Source: Solimicrobium sp040544425
Lineage (GTDB): Bacteria > Pseudomonadota > Gammaproteobacteria > Burkholderiales > Burkholderiaceae_D
Length of the DNA stretch: 64,000 nucleotides
Direction of reading: 5' to 3'
Assembly: GCA_040544425.1 (NCBI GenBank)
Contig: JBEONO010000009.1
Span: 62,001-126,000, forward strand
The translations under genes and the position numbers were made by a program. Shown in pieces: positions 27,834-36,798 of this stretch. Position 1 is the stretch's first letter. Every line of letters begins with the position of its first letter. Below the pieces are notes generated by a model. It had not been told where the DNA came from and did no database searches. It saw nothing but the letters and a program-made list of their open reading frames with translations.

Positions 27834-28214
27834 ATGGAAAAGTTAACCTGGACTGAAGACCTATCGCTGGATGAACCGCGCGTGGATGAGGCACATCAAC
27901 AACTCATCAAGACTCTGGCGGACATCGCCGATACACCCGATGCGCAATTAGGGGATCGCCTGTTTGCGTTCATCAAAGAGATCGAGGCTGATTTTCAGCA
28001 GGAAGAAGCCTTGATGGAAACGATCAAATACCCGGCGATCAAACCACATCGCGAACAGCACGCCCGGGTATTGAGTTCATTTCATCAGGTTGTTCCTGAC
28101 CTGATGAAGGGCAATGCAGAACCGGCGCGCGAGGTGTTGGAGCTGTTTTCGTCGTGGTTGGTACTGCACATCAAGACCGTGGACAAGGCATTGGCGTTGT
28201 ATCTGAAAAATTAA
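27834..28214 (+). CDS. Bacteriohemerythrin-like protein with an altered iron ligand
   Basis: A 126-residue four-helix O2/iron protein. Compared with the canonical seven ligands, His (DEAHQQ), Glu (QQEEALM), two His (KPHREQH) and the His/Asp pair (LVLHIKTVD) are present. The position before FxxEE that is normally His is Asp (EADFQQEE). Asp can coordinate iron, so a diiron site is still possible, but O2 chemistry may differ. The gene starts 1 bp after the permease stop, with AGGAG just ahead of it, and so is the last gene of the efflux operon. The ATG at 27834 gives the family length. Confidence 0.85.
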   Translation: MEKLTWTEDLSLDEPRVDEAHQQLIKTLADIADTPDAQLGDRLFAFIKEIEADFQQEEALMETIKYPAIKPHREQHARVLSSFHQVVPDLMKGNAEPAREVLELFSSWLVLHIKTVDKALALYLKN

Positions 28215-28218
28215 TCAC

Positions 28219-29130
28219 TCATTCAGCAAAAATTGAGCCGATTAAATTTCTGAGCCACTGGTTTCCCTGATCCTGGTTATATCTGCGATGCCAAAAGATA
28301 TTGGTCTGCAATGCAGGCAGTTTCAATGGTGAAGCCTGATAGTGCAGCTGAAACGGCCGCGCTGCGCTTTCAGCCAGCTTGTGCGGCACCGTCACCAATA
28401 AATCGCTGTTGGCAATGATATAGGGCACCGCCGTAAAATGCGGCACGCTGAATTTTGCCTTACTCAGCACGCCCGCTTTATCCAGATCATGATTGATCCG
28501 ATCATACGGACTTTCACTTGAGTCGACGATCAGATGCTGACCCGACAAATATTTTTTCAAAGTCAGCGAGCCGTTTGCCAAAGGATGCTGTGCGCGCATC
28601 ATGACCACATAATTTTGTTGAAACAGTCGACGCTGGAACAAGGCATCGGAGACTTCTTTGAATGCGCCTATCGCAATATCGATTCGTCCGGCACCCATGT
28701 CGGACATTAAATCGCGATTGATGGTCCTTTCGGTACTGATCTTGATGTGTGGTGCCTGCCGGGCACATTGCTGGATCAGACGCGGCATGAAGTACAGTTC
28801 GGCCACATCGGTCAGCGCGATGCGGAAATGGCGATTGCTGCTGGCGGCATCAAATTTCTCCTGCACATTCATCGCTTCGGTCAATCCGTTTAAAGCGAGC
28901 CGGATCGGCTCAGCCAACTGCTCAGCCAGCGGAGTAGGGCGCATGCCTTCCCGGGTCCGAACGAACAGCTGATCGTCAAAGGTGCGCCGCAATCGCGCCA
29001 GAGCATTGCTGACTGCCGGTTGTGAGAGATTCAGGCGTTTGGCGACACTGGAAATCTGCTGCTCCTGATAGACCTCGTTGAAGACCACCAGCAGGTTCAG
29101 ATCAATATGTCGTGGATCCAGTTTGCTCAT
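28219..29130 (-). CDS. LysR-family regulator, likely of homogentisate degradation
   Basis: A 303-residue LysR regulator. The N-terminal winged helix reads LNLLVVFNEVYQEQQISSVAKRLNLSQPAVSNALARLRRTF, followed by a type 2 periplasmic-binding-like effector domain. It is transcribed away from hmgA-fahA across a 104 bp gap, the usual arrangement for a LysR regulator and its target operon. The regulatory link is therefore inferred from context. It belongs to the NodD/LinR-like branch rather than the CysB-like one by its start (DPRHIDLNLLVVFNEV). Confidence 0.9.
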   Translation of the reverse strand: MSKLDPRHIDLNLLVVFNEVYQEQQISSVAKRLNLSQPAVSNALARLRRTFDDQLFVRTREGMRPTPLAEQLAEPIRLALNGLTEAMNVQEKFDAASSNRHFRIALTDVAELYFMPRLIQQCARQAPHIKISTERTINRDLMSDMGAGRIDIAIGAFKEVSDALFQRRLFQQNYVVMMRAQHPLANGSLTLKKYLSGQHLIVDSSESPYDRINHDLDKAGVLSKAKFSVPHFTAVPYIIANSDLLVTVPHKLAESAARPFQLHYQASPLKLPALQTNIFWHRRYNQDQGNQWLRNLIGSIFAE

Positions 29131-29131
29131 T

Positions 29132-29146
29132 ATTCACAGTATGAAT
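29132..29146. promoter_or_regulatory. Candidate LysR box between the LysR gene and hmgA
   Basis: ATTCA (29132-29136) and TGAAT (29142-29146) are perfect inverted arms around five bases and contain the T-N11-A arrangement expected for LysR-family sites. It begins 1 bp upstream of the regulator start codon and about 90 bp before hmgA. Binding is inferred. Confidence 0.5.
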
Positions 29147-29234
29147 GTAGTGTATTTGTGTATTTATATCGTAAAACAGGACAAATTGCACTAAAGTTGC
29201 CGGATTAATTGAAGCGAACAATCGGAGCGTGCTT

Positions 29235-30530
29235 ATGGATCTGCAATATCAAACCGGTTTCGGCAATGAATTGGCCAGCGAAGCCTTACCGGGCGCACTG
29301 CCTGTGGGGCAGAATTCTCCGCAGCGTGTTTCGTATGGCCTGTATGCCGAGCAAATCTCCGGCACGGCATTTACCGCGCCGCGCAGCCATAACCGGCGCA
29401 GCTGGACTTACCGCATCCGTCCCGGTGCCATGCACCAGCCGTTCAGGCAAATCGATAATGGTCTGATCGTCAGCGATTTTACCGAGGTGCCGGCCAGCCC
29501 AAATCAATTGCGTTGGAATCCGATGCCGATGCCTGCGGGGCGGACTGATTTTATTAGTGGTTGGGTGACCATGGCGGGCACCGGTTCACCGGATGCGCAA
29601 ACCGGCTGTGCCATTCATTTATACGCGGCCAACGCTGATATGCTTGATCGCTATTTTTATTCGGCCGATGGCGAGTTGCTGATCGTGCCGCAGGATGGGC
29701 GTCTGTTGATCAAAACAGAATTGGGCTGCCTGCTGATCGAGCCACAAGAAATTGCAGTCGTGCCGCGCGGTATCCGGTTTCAGGTGAGCTTGCCGGACGG
29801 TGCGGCGCGCGGTTATATTTGCGAAAACTTTGGTGGCGCCTTGCGTCTGCCTGATCTGGGTGTGATTGGATCGAATGGCCTGGCCAATCCGCGCGATTTT
29901 TTCATGCCGGTTGCCGCCTATGAAGACAGAGACGGCGATTTTGAGCTGATCGCCAAATTCAGCGGTCATTTATGGCAGGCCAAAATCGGGCATTCTCCGC
30001 TTGATGTGGTTGCCTGGCACGGCAATTATGTGCCGTACAAATACGATTTGCGCCGCTTTAATACCATTGGCTCAATCAGCTACGATCATCCCGACCCCTC
30101 GATTTTTCTGGTGCTTCAGTCACAAAGCGACACGCCGGGCGTGGACACGCTGGATTTTGTGATCTTCCCGCCGCGCTGGCTGGCTGCTGAAAACACCTTC
30201 CGCCCACCCTGGTTCCATCGCAATATCGCCGCCGAATTCATGGGGCTGATCCACGGCGCCTACGATGCCAAGGCGGAAGGCTTTGTGCCCGGTGGTGCCA
30301 GTCTGCATAACTGCATGTCGGGCCATGGTCCGGATGAAGCGACCTTTGAGAAGGCATCCCATTCAGATACAGCCAAACCACACAAAGTAGGGGATACAAT
30401 GGCGTTCATGTTTGAAACGCGCAGCATCTTGCGCCCAACCCGCTTTGCCATGGAAACGCCGCAGCTTCAGGCAAACTATGCTGAATGCTGGCAGGGCCTG
30501 TCGAAACACTTTAATCCGGAAAAAAAATAA
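29235..30530 (+). CDS. hmgA: Homogentisate 1,2-dioxygenase
   Basis: A 431-residue Fe(II) ring-cleavage dioxygenase that opens homogentisate to maleylacetoacetate in tyrosine/phenylalanine catabolism. The family start QYQTGFGNELASEALPGALP is clear. The metal-site region reads PPWFHRNIAAEFMGLIHG and ASLHNCMSGHGPDEATFEKA, with the expected His/Glu/His ligands. The ATG at 29235 fits the family start, although a GTG lies 6 bp upstream. Its TAA overlaps the ATG of fahA by one base, so the two are coupled. No maleylacetoacetate isomerase gene is adjacent. Confidence 0.96.
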   Translation: MDLQYQTGFGNELASEALPGALPVGQNSPQRVSYGLYAEQISGTAFTAPRSHNRRSWTYRIRPGAMHQPFRQIDNGLIVSDFTEVPASPNQLRWNPMPMPAGRTDFISGWVTMAGTGSPDAQTGCAIHLYAANADMLDRYFYSADGELLIVPQDGRLLIKTELGCLLIEPQEIAVVPRGIRFQVSLPDGAARGYICENFGGALRLPDLGVIGSNGLANPRDFFMPVAAYEDRDGDFELIAKFSGHLWQAKIGHSPLDVVAWHGNYVPYKYDLRRFNTIGSISYDHPDPSIFLVLQSQSDTPGVDTLDFVIFPPRWLAAENTFRPPWFHRNIAAEFMGLIHGAYDAKAEGFVPGGASLHNCMSGHGPDEATFEKASHSDTAKPHKVGDTMAFMFETRSILRPTRFAMETPQLQANYAECWQGLSKHFNPEKK

Positions 30531-31819
30531 TGACACTCAATGCCACACACGATCCATTGTTAAACAGCTGGGTCAGTTCAGCAAACGAGCTGAACCACGA
30601 TTTCCCGATCCAGAACCTGCCGTTCGGCGTGTTCACCTCTTCCCGGCAGGTTCAGCCGCACGTGGGCGTGGCAATTGGTGATGAGATTGTCGATCTGGCG
30701 GTGCTGCAGCAGGCTGGTTTGATTACCACTGCCGACGTCTACCATGCCGGTAGTTTGAATCCATTTATCGAACTGGGTGTGCCAACCTGGAACCTGGTGC
30801 GCGTCCAGCTAAGTGACTTGCTGCGCGCGGACAATCCGATCTTGCGTGACAACGCTGCATTGCGCGCTGAGGCGCTGATTCCGCAGCAATCGGCCCAGAT
30901 GTTATTGCCGGTAGAGATTGGCGGTTACACTGATTTCTACTCTTCCAAAGAACATGCTACCAATGTCGGCTCCATGTTTCGCGATCCCAAAAATGCCTTG
31001 TTGCCGAACTGGCTGGAAATGCCTATCGGTTACAACGGACGTGCATCGTCAGTAATCGTGAGCGACACACCAGTGCGTCGCCCGAATGGTCAGACCAAGT
31101 CTCCCAATCAGGAACGACCTGAATTTGGCCCATGCAAAAAACTGGATATCGAATTGGAAACCGGATTTATCATCGGCCGCGGCAATGCTATGGGTGAACC
31201 AATCTCATGCGCCGATGCAGAGAAGCATATTTTCGGGATGGTCCTGTTAAACGACTGGAGTGCGCGTGATATTCAAACCTGGGAATATGTCCCGCTCGGC
31301 CCATTCAACTCCAAAACCTTCGCCACTACCATCTCTCCCTGGGTCGTGACAATGGAAGCATTGGCACCATTCAGAGTCGCAACGCCGGTGCAGGAGCCGC
31401 AACCCCTGCAGTATTTGCAGCATCAGACAGGACGTCATTACGGTATTGATATTCAGCTGGAGGTCGAACTGACACCCGAACAAAGCCAGCAGGTCAGCAC
31501 CATCTGTAAAACCAATTTCAAGTACATGTACTGGAGCATGGCGCAACAGTTGGCGCACCACACCGTATCTGGCTGCAATACCCGGGTGGGGGATTTGATG
31601 GGCTCAGGAACAATCAGTGGTCCAACGCCAGATTCGTTCGGCAGTCTGTTGGAGTTGACCTGGAATGGCGCCAATCCCTTGACACTGGCCGATGGCAGTC
31701 AGCGTAAGTTTATTCAAGATGGTGACACACTGACCCTGCGCGGCTGGGCGCAGGTTGACAATTATCGGGTTGGATTTGGTTCATGCCGCGGAAAGATTTT
31801 GCCGGCACTGACCAGTTAA
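30530..31819 (+). CDS. fahA: Fumarylacetoacetase
   Basis: A 429-residue hydrolase that splits fumarylacetoacetate into fumarate and acetoacetate, the last step of homogentisate breakdown. The N-terminal SH3-like part (NLPFGVFTSSRQVQPHVGVAIGD) and catalytic metal site (GGYTDFYSSKEHATNVGSMFRD; DIELETGFIIG; LLNDWSARDIQTWEY) are intact. Length matches the eukaryote-like FahA. Its last 4 bp overlap the 3' end of the convergent membrane protein gene. Confidence 0.96.
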   Translation: MTLNATHDPLLNSWVSSANELNHDFPIQNLPFGVFTSSRQVQPHVGVAIGDEIVDLAVLQQAGLITTADVYHAGSLNPFIELGVPTWNLVRVQLSDLLRADNPILRDNAALRAEALIPQQSAQMLLPVEIGGYTDFYSSKEHATNVGSMFRDPKNALLPNWLEMPIGYNGRASSVIVSDTPVRRPNGQTKSPNQERPEFGPCKKLDIELETGFIIGRGNAMGEPISCADAEKHIFGMVLLNDWSARDIQTWEYVPLGPFNSKTFATTISPWVVTMEALAPFRVATPVQEPQPLQYLQHQTGRHYGIDIQLEVELTPEQSQQVSTICKTNFKYMYWSMAQQLAHHTVSGCNTRVGDLMGSGTISGPTPDSFGSLLELTWNGANPLTLADGSQRKFIQDGDTLTLRGWAQVDNYRVGFGSCRGKILPALTS

Positions 31820-32886
31820 GTCGCGCTAAGCGCAATAAAGATCAAAAATATCAGGATCATCAAGCCGGCTGTGCAAACCAAAAAAAACGTGCGCCACAAG
31901 GTGCCGATTACCGTCAGGCCGTAAGTGCCTTTCAGCTGCCGGTACATGTGAACCGGCGGAACGAAGACAAACAGAATGGCGGCCAGACTTTCCGATCCAT
32001 ATTGCGCAATCAGACTCACCAGAGCGGCAAAGAACGCCATGAAAGACAGCGAATACAGGGAAAAAATGGCATGGTCAAACATGCTGATATCCTTGCGGCC
32101 AATGAACATAATCCACAAAAAGGGCAGCGACAGCGGCACCAGAATCAAGGCAAATTTGTAGGCATTGTTCTTCATTTTGTATTTGACCAGCTCCGGGTTT
32201 TCACGCGCGTGCCTGAAGATTTTTTTCAGTTCGGCGGCTTTACTGCCGGTAAGATTGGTGGTGATTCCATCCTCGTCACTTTGTGGTTCCGAAGCACTGG
32301 TTGGTGCGCCGAGCACATTCAGTTTTGCTGTGACGTTTAACGCTTTTTGTTCGATTAGTGCCGAATCCAGATCTTCCTGTTTATCGTCGATATCCTTGCC
32401 GGTTTGTTTCGCCAGAGCCAGTTCAGCCTGCGCTTTGGCGACTTCAGAATTAACTTCTTCAATACGTTCCTTCAAGGCCTTGGCCGTCTCTACTTTCGCC
32501 TTTTCCTTGTCACCAACGTTAATGGTATGGGCCATGGAAAAGGAAAACACAAAAAACATGAAAAACACCATAAACAGAAACAGGCCCAGCGGCGAGATAA
32601 ACCGTACTCGCTGTCCATCAATAAAGCGACGGGTTAATTCGCCGGGGTAGGCAACCAGCAGCGGCAAAGTGCGCCAGCCTTTTGCATCAAAATGCCAGAG
32701 GCCGTGCATCATCTCTTCGATCAGGTGCAACAAGGAGTGATGCACGTGGGCAGACTGGCCGCACTCCTGGCAAAAGTTTCCGGTGATTGTTGTGCCGCAG
32801 TTGCCGCATTGGATATCGGCACCGTGATGATTGTTTGTCGAGGGATTAGTCAGGGCTCCCGCAGGTTCGCTTTGGCTGGCACTCAT
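31816..32886 (-). CDS. Zinc-ribbon multi-pass membrane protein (DUF3667-like)
   Basis: A 356-residue protein from the ATG at 32886 (GAGGAAAA ribosome-binding site just upstream). The N-terminus has a zinc ribbon, CGNC...CQEC, then a segment WHFDAKGWRTLPLLVAYPGELTRRFIDGQR seen in DUF3667 proteins. The first membrane helix is LGLFLFMVFFMFFVFSFSM. A long charged helical stretch (residues ~130-190, Glu/Ala/Lys-rich) follows, then four more helices. The function is unknown. Nothing else in the neighbourhood explains it. It marks the right edge of ordinary sequence before the unusual block. Confidence 0.72.
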   Translation of the reverse strand: MSASQSEPAGALTNPSTNNHHGADIQCGNCGTTITGNFCQECGQSAHVHHSLLHLIEEMMHGLWHFDAKGWRTLPLLVAYPGELTRRFIDGQRVRFISPLGLFLFMVFFMFFVFSFSMAHTINVGDKEKAKVETAKALKERIEEVNSEVAKAQAELALAKQTGKDIDDKQEDLDSALIEQKALNVTAKLNVLGAPTSASEPQSDEDGITTNLTGSKAAELKKIFRHARENPELVKYKMKNNAYKFALILVPLSLPFLWIMFIGRKDISMFDHAIFSLYSLSFMAFFAALVSLIAQYGSESLAAILFVFVPPVHMYRQLKGTYGLTVIGTLWRTFFLVCTAGLMILIFLIFIALSAT

Positions 32887-33082
32887 CAATTTTCCTCAAA
32901 GAAAGATTGCATGATTGTGCCGGAAGAACAGGCCAGGTTCAATGGTTGTGCGTCTGACCGCTGGCCAGAGCTGATGAATTTGTGGTTTTTATTTGATTTT
33001 TACGACAAGGCAACGCCTGAGCATTGCTGAATTGAACCTGTTTAACTTCTATTTTCTGGGCTGGGCTCCGCCGACACAACAC

Positions 33083-33505
33083 TTATGTTCGAAAATCAGT
33101 TTGGTTGAAATATGCGTTACCGTACCCAGTATCAATTGGATTCTGTTCAGAATTTGAGGCCGGATTCGTTCTGGCCTCAGTCGTCAAACCAAATAAAATG
33201 AGCGCCAGGCCCAGTCCGATTGCAAATGACCCACCCGACACCATGGCATAACCGGCGGCTGGGCCGAGGACGATTCCTGGAACAAATCCGACGAGGGTAC
33301 TGGCAGTAATCATTCCGCCTGCAATCAGACCCGTTGCAACAGCCAAGCCGCCAGTAACAACCAGCGCGATGCCCAAAATAATTTGCCAGGATTTTTTGAA
33401 TCGATCACAGCAGGAGAGTGATGTCGATTCGTTGGTTTCATGATCGGAATGGAGAATCGCGTCTGGCGGGATTTTCCGGTAGTTTTCAATACTTCCGTTT
33501 TGCAT
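33083..33505 (-). CDS. Module 1 hydrophobic-hairpin protein (140 aa)
   Basis: Not a family I recognise by name. Residues 1-30 are polar. A Cys-Cys pair at 32-33 opens the shared motif (C)CDRFKKSW. Then comes a bilobed hydrophobic region (residues ~42-105) with two helices rich in glycine: IILGIALVVTGGLAVATGLIAGG and SFAIGLGLALILFGL, with a further apolar GIVLGPAAGYAMVSGG stretch. A short polar tail follows. The motif and glycine pattern are shared with the other hydrophobic proteins of the block, most closely the 178-residue neighbour. It is the last gene of module 1 and has its own GAGGG ribosome-binding site. I infer a secreted or membrane-inserted partner of the TPR chaperone two genes upstream. 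Confidence 0.7.
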   Translation of the reverse strand: MQNGSIENYRKIPPDAILHSDHETNESTSLSCCDRFKKSWQIILGIALVVTGGLAVATGLIAGGMITASTLVGFVPGIVLGPAAGYAMVSGGSFAIGLGLALILFGLTTEARTNPASNSEQNPIDTGYGNAYFNQTDFRT

Positions 33506-33668
33506 ATTTTATCCCTCGGTTTTATCCCAAAAGTGATCATAACTAGCGAGATTTCATTAAAATTCACATGCGCTAAATCCGCAAATTTGATCTCAATCCC
33601 AGTAAGTATTTTGTCTGGCAGGAAGCAGGAGTGAAGCGCTTTGACCCGGCTATTTTAGTTGGGGGTTG

Positions 33669-34205
33669 TTAGGGTAAACCTTCCGAAGTAGGGGAATTGA
33701 ACGTTGGGATATTGGTGCCAGAAGTCAACGTTTTTTTATTATTATCCGGGACGTCTAACTCAGATAGTTGCGCGTGTGGCATTGGAACATTGAATTGATT
33801 TGATACCGATGAATTGGTTGTTGTCGTCAAAATTGGAGCGCTGATATCTGTTGGCCCACCGTAAAAAAAACTGCATCCGATCAGGGTAACACCAGCTCCG
33901 ACCATTGCCCCACCGCTACCCAGTAAGCAATAAGTAGCAGCGGGTCCTGCAATGAAGCCTGGGATATTTCCGAACAATCCACTGAATGTTAAAGCGCCAC
34001 CAGCGATGAGTCCTGTCAAAATGGTTAACGTTCCACCCGCGATCAAAGCCACGCCTGCCAGTATCGGTTTCCAATTTCTTTTGAATTTGTCCATGCAGGT
34101 GAGATCCGTGTGATTGTTTTCGCTTGGTATCTGTCTCAATATTGGTTTGATTTGACCAGTAACAGTTCCAATTCCAGTTCCAGTTCCAGTTCGATTGAAT
34201 TCCAT
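33669..34205 (-). CDS. Module 1 hydrophobic-hairpin protein (178 aa)
   Basis: A 178-residue protein of the same design as its neighbour: a Gly/Thr-rich polar N-terminus (residues 1-36), the motif CMDKFKRNWKP starting at Cys37, then a glycine-rich two-lobed hydrophobic region (about residues 48-112). It ends in a polar Thr/Asn/Pro-rich tail of some 65 residues. The N-terminus contains a GTGTGIGTVTG repeat. The start is firm: ATG at 34205 with AGAGAGGA eight bases upstream. It follows the TPR gene by 39 bp. The layout (polar leader, paired short helices, polar tail) resembles chlamydial Inc proteins and small type III translocators; homology is unproven. Confidence 0.72.
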   Translation of the reverse strand: MEFNRTGTGTGIGTVTGQIKPILRQIPSENNHTDLTCMDKFKRNWKPILAGVALIAGGTLTILTGLIAGGALTFSGLFGNIPGFIAGPAATYCLLGSGGAMVGAGVTLIGCSFFYGGPTDISAPILTTTTNSSVSNQFNVPMPHAQLSELDVPDNNKKTLTSGTNIPTFNSPTSEGLP

Positions 34206-34244
34206 TTTGATAGTCCTCTCTTTATTTAAAAATAGTATTTTTTT

Positions 34245-34904
34245 CTATCGATTTTGATTTCGAAGCGATAAGAGATGCTGCCTTGCTTCAATGTCACCGG
34301 ATGTTTCGGATTGACATATTGCGGTGTCTAAAACGTCGTTGAATTTTTGTAAATCATCATTTTTATAAAAACAATCAGCCGCAAAATAATACAGAGCCGG
34401 GTCCTGAATAACTTGAATGATATTGCTGTAAAACAGATCTGCCGCGGCAATGCCGTCCTTGCGCCAGATCAGTGAACCAAGATAGATATACGGTTGCGGA
34501 TTGAGTGGAAACAGGCCCATGAGTACTGCAATTACACACTGTTCCCGATGGTAGTCGCCACAGTCATAAAACGATTTCGCGGCCTCGGCAAAAAAACGCA
34601 GTGAATGTTCGTTTTGCAAAACTTCATCAACGGCTCTTTTTAGTTTTTTGCCGGACTTCAAATTTTTTAACAGCTTGTCTGCCACACCGGCAACGTAGCC
34701 ATGAACATGACCATGATTTTTTTCTTGCAGCACGCGCAGACCCTCCATAAAAAGTTCATTCCCTTTTTGGATATACGAATAGATTTCGCTTTTTGTTTTT
34801 TTTAAATGTTGCTGTGCGTCGTTGTAATTGGAAAAATTCAGGCCTTGTTGCTGGGTGACGGAGATTGCAATACCTTCGAGGTATTTATCGAATTCGATAC
34901 GCAT
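34245..34904 (-). CDS. Module 1 TPR protein, LcrH/SycD-like chaperone
   Basis: A 219-residue soluble helical protein. The C-terminal half has tandem TPR-like helices: LMGLFPLNPQPYIYLGSLIWRKDG, then ALYYFAADCFYKNDD. These match the pattern of class II type III chaperones of the LcrH/SycD/CesD group, whose corresponding segments read approximately F-H-A-A-E-C-L...K-G. The N-terminal 90 residues are longer than in LcrH and carry the block-specific motif QQGLNFS...LKKTKSEI. The ATG at 34904 is chosen because it aligns with the two paralogues, giving 219/218/218 residues, and has AGGAA upstream. It heads module 1. The chaperone role is inferred. Confidence 0.72.
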   Translation of the reverse strand: MRIEFDKYLEGIAISVTQQQGLNFSNYNDAQQHLKKTKSEIYSYIQKGNELFMEGLRVLQEKNHGHVHGYVAGVADKLLKNLKSGKKLKRAVDEVLQNEHSLRFFAEAAKSFYDCGDYHREQCVIAVLMGLFPLNPQPYIYLGSLIWRKDGIAAADLFYSNIIQVIQDPALYYFAADCFYKNDDLQKFNDVLDTAICQSETSGDIEARQHLLSLRNQNR

Positions 34905-35046
34905 TGGCTGGTTCCTAGTAAACGTAATGAGGATTGGACTGGAAATTCTGCATTGACCGTGGCACATGTAGGTCGCTTATTCAATGCAGTGCGTGGCGGA
35001 CAAAATGAGGGATCATCCTAGTAGTCATGGTGCGGCATAGAAATCC

Positions 35047-35068
35047 GTGATTCTACGTAGCAAAATTC
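35047..35068 (-). promoter_or_regulatory. TACGTA element upstream of module 1
   Basis: On the plus strand the site reads GTGATTCTACGTAGCAAAAT, with the perfect palindrome CTACGTAG at its core. It matches the element upstream of module 2 at 18 of 22 positions. It lies 142 bp before the module 1 start codon. Its function, promoter part or activator site, is inferred from conservation and position. Confidence 0.5.
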
Positions 35069-35164
35069 GATGAGATTCTCTGGTTACATATGGTGCTGAT
35101 GAAACACGGACCGGAGCAAGGTGCAGCCGTTCTTAATTATGGACGCCCCTGAACCGACTCAAAG

Positions 35165-35773
35165 TTAGCCGCAGGGGGAACTGTCGTGTTGTGGTTGATC
35201 GCCTTCTGTAGATGGGCATGGCACTGTTATTAGATCGGGTCGGATTTTCTCTAATGCCTGCCGTGCTTCGTCTGTGCTGTTTGGTGCGCTGATTTCGTTT
35301 GGGATTGGGTATTCAAATTTATCAAGATCAATGGGCACTGGTGTTTTCAGCACAAACGGTTCATCGAGATAATTACTGTAACCGTCTGCTAAAATTTCAC
35401 TATAATACTGAAACTCCTGCGGCACCTGGTAGATGATTTCAGCAGTTGGGTCAAGACTGCCGGGTGCCTCATCAAGGTCCTCCGGAGTAAGAAAATATCC
35501 TGCACCCATCAGAATTAATCCCACCAGTACCCCGGCTCCGGACGGGCCAGTCAGTATCAATACGCATAAGCCAATCCACAACAGGCTGACACCAGCACTT
35601 ACTTTTACTATTGCTACAAATTTAGAAAATGCATCCGGATTTCGGTTGAATTTTTCCATTTGTTCGAGCGGGATTGGTAACACCGGATTTTCACTGCTAC
35701 GACCGGAACTTGCGGAGCCGGGTTTCACGCCGGGAGACATTGAACCCGCTGCTGAGAGGAGAGATGAACCCAT
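35165..35773 (-). CDS. Module 2 hydrophobic-hairpin protein (202 aa), class B
   Basis: A 202-residue protein. The N-terminus is Ser/Gly/Pro-rich (residues 1-35) and is followed by a degenerate form of the block motif (MEKFNRNPDAFSKF, no cysteine). Two close helices occupy about residues 55-92. They end in LTGPSGAGVLVGLILMGAGY and then FLTPEDLDEAPGS, which is closely mirrored in the 203-residue protein of module 3. The acidic, Pro-rich tail is about 100 residues long. The start at 35773 has a weak ribosome-binding sequence; Met12 is an alternative. It is the last gene of module 2. No known function. Confidence 0.68.
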   Translation of the reverse strand: MGSSLLSAAGSMSPGVKPGSASSGRSSENPVLPIPLEQMEKFNRNPDAFSKFVAIVKVSAGVSLLWIGLCVLILTGPSGAGVLVGLILMGAGYFLTPEDLDEAPGSLDPTAEIIYQVPQEFQYYSEILADGYSNYLDEPFVLKTPVPIDLDKFEYPIPNEISAPNSTDEARQALEKIRPDLITVPCPSTEGDQPQHDSSPCG

Positions 35774-35864
35774 ATGACGGTTTCTTTCATTTTAAATATT
35801 GACCAGGTCAAATTGCTTGTTGTTTGAAAAAGATGGCTGGATGCCCATTCCAATTCACGACTCC

Positions 35865-36737
35865 CTAATTTTTGTCAATTTCGTTAAATGCTGTTGTAAA
35901 AATAGTTGGAGAAAAGACTGTCCCATTTGGCTTCTGATTTGTTTGATTATCTGTAATTTTTTCAAGGACATCGGCGATTAGTGGTGTAACAGGATGAGCC
36001 AACGCAGGATGAGCCACAGAATCGGCCGTTCCGTGTCCGGTTCGAATTCTTTGGAAAAACAACCTCAAACTTTTAACGAATCCGGTTGCCGGCACTTCGT
36101 GCTCTTTAATTTGCACACGACGTTTTGGGGTCCAACCTAACTCTTCTGAAAAATAATGAGTTTTTCGGCTGAATTGCAACGGCGTTTGATAAAACGTAGG
36201 CGTGAAGGCTGGCATTTTCGGGCTCGAGTTCCAGTTCCAGTCCACATACACGGGTTTATTCGGATACATCGTAGCGCATGGATAGGAGCCCACAGGATTT
36301 TTCTTAACGGCATATCCTTCGTAGCCAAGTTCAATATCTTGCCCAAATACCTCAAATGGAGCGGAACCAGGAACTATATACCTCGTTCCTTTAAATGTTA
36401 GTGTCTCATCATTGTTACCCCCTTCGATTATGATCTTGGCGATACAGATCAGCGCGCCTCCTGCGGCAAGCATTCCGAGGCCTGGTACTGATGTAAAGAG
36501 CACACCAACTCCGAACAGCGGAGCGCCGGAAAGGGCTGTGCCTATGCCAAGCAGGCTAAGCATTAACCCCGACAAGAACAGTACGCTTGCCAATGCCGGT
36601 CTCCATGCTTTCTTAAAAAAGTGCAGTAAGTCAAAACACCTTGGGTGACTGGACTGGCTCCGTTGGTAATCATATTTATTGACGGACCGTGTAATTGCCT
36701 GAGTTCCGGCAGGGGTCACTTTAATTGGCATTTGCAT
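35865..36737 (-). CDS. Module 2 hydrophobic-hairpin protein (290 aa), class A
   Basis: A 290-residue protein with a polar leader, the motif CFDLLHFFKKAWRP from Cys34, and a two-lobed glycine-rich hydrophobic region (about residues 48-110: ALASVLFLSGLMLSLLGIGTAL and VPGLGMLAAGGALICIAKIII). A 180-residue tail is rich in Pro, aromatic and basic residues (KVTP, TPTFYQTPLQFSRKTHYF). It is the largest tail of the set apart from the coiled-coil protein and could be a folded effector-like domain, though I recognise no motif in it. GAGGAG lies nine bases before the ATG. It is the middle gene of module 2, 61 bp after the TPR gene. Confidence 0.7.
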   Translation of the reverse strand: MQMPIKVTPAGTQAITRSVNKYDYQRSQSSHPRCFDLLHFFKKAWRPALASVLFLSGLMLSLLGIGTALSGAPLFGVGVLFTSVPGLGMLAAGGALICIAKIIIEGGNNDETLTFKGTRYIVPGSAPFEVFGQDIELGYEGYAVKKNPVGSYPCATMYPNKPVYVDWNWNSSPKMPAFTPTFYQTPLQFSRKTHYFSEELGWTPKRRVQIKEHEVPATGFVKSLRLFFQRIRTGHGTADSVAHPALAHPVTPLIADVLEKITDNQTNQKPNGTVFSPTIFTTAFNEIDKN

Positions 36738-36798
36738 GGCTGTGGGCTCCTCTTTTAATCCAAATCTACAAAAATAATTTATTGGTATAACCAGCGCT

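Noticed and set aside
32692..33030. 112-residue plus-strand frame at the start of the DUF3667-like gene
   Set aside because: Mostly antisense to the zinc-ribbon gene and without recognisable sequence or start signal.
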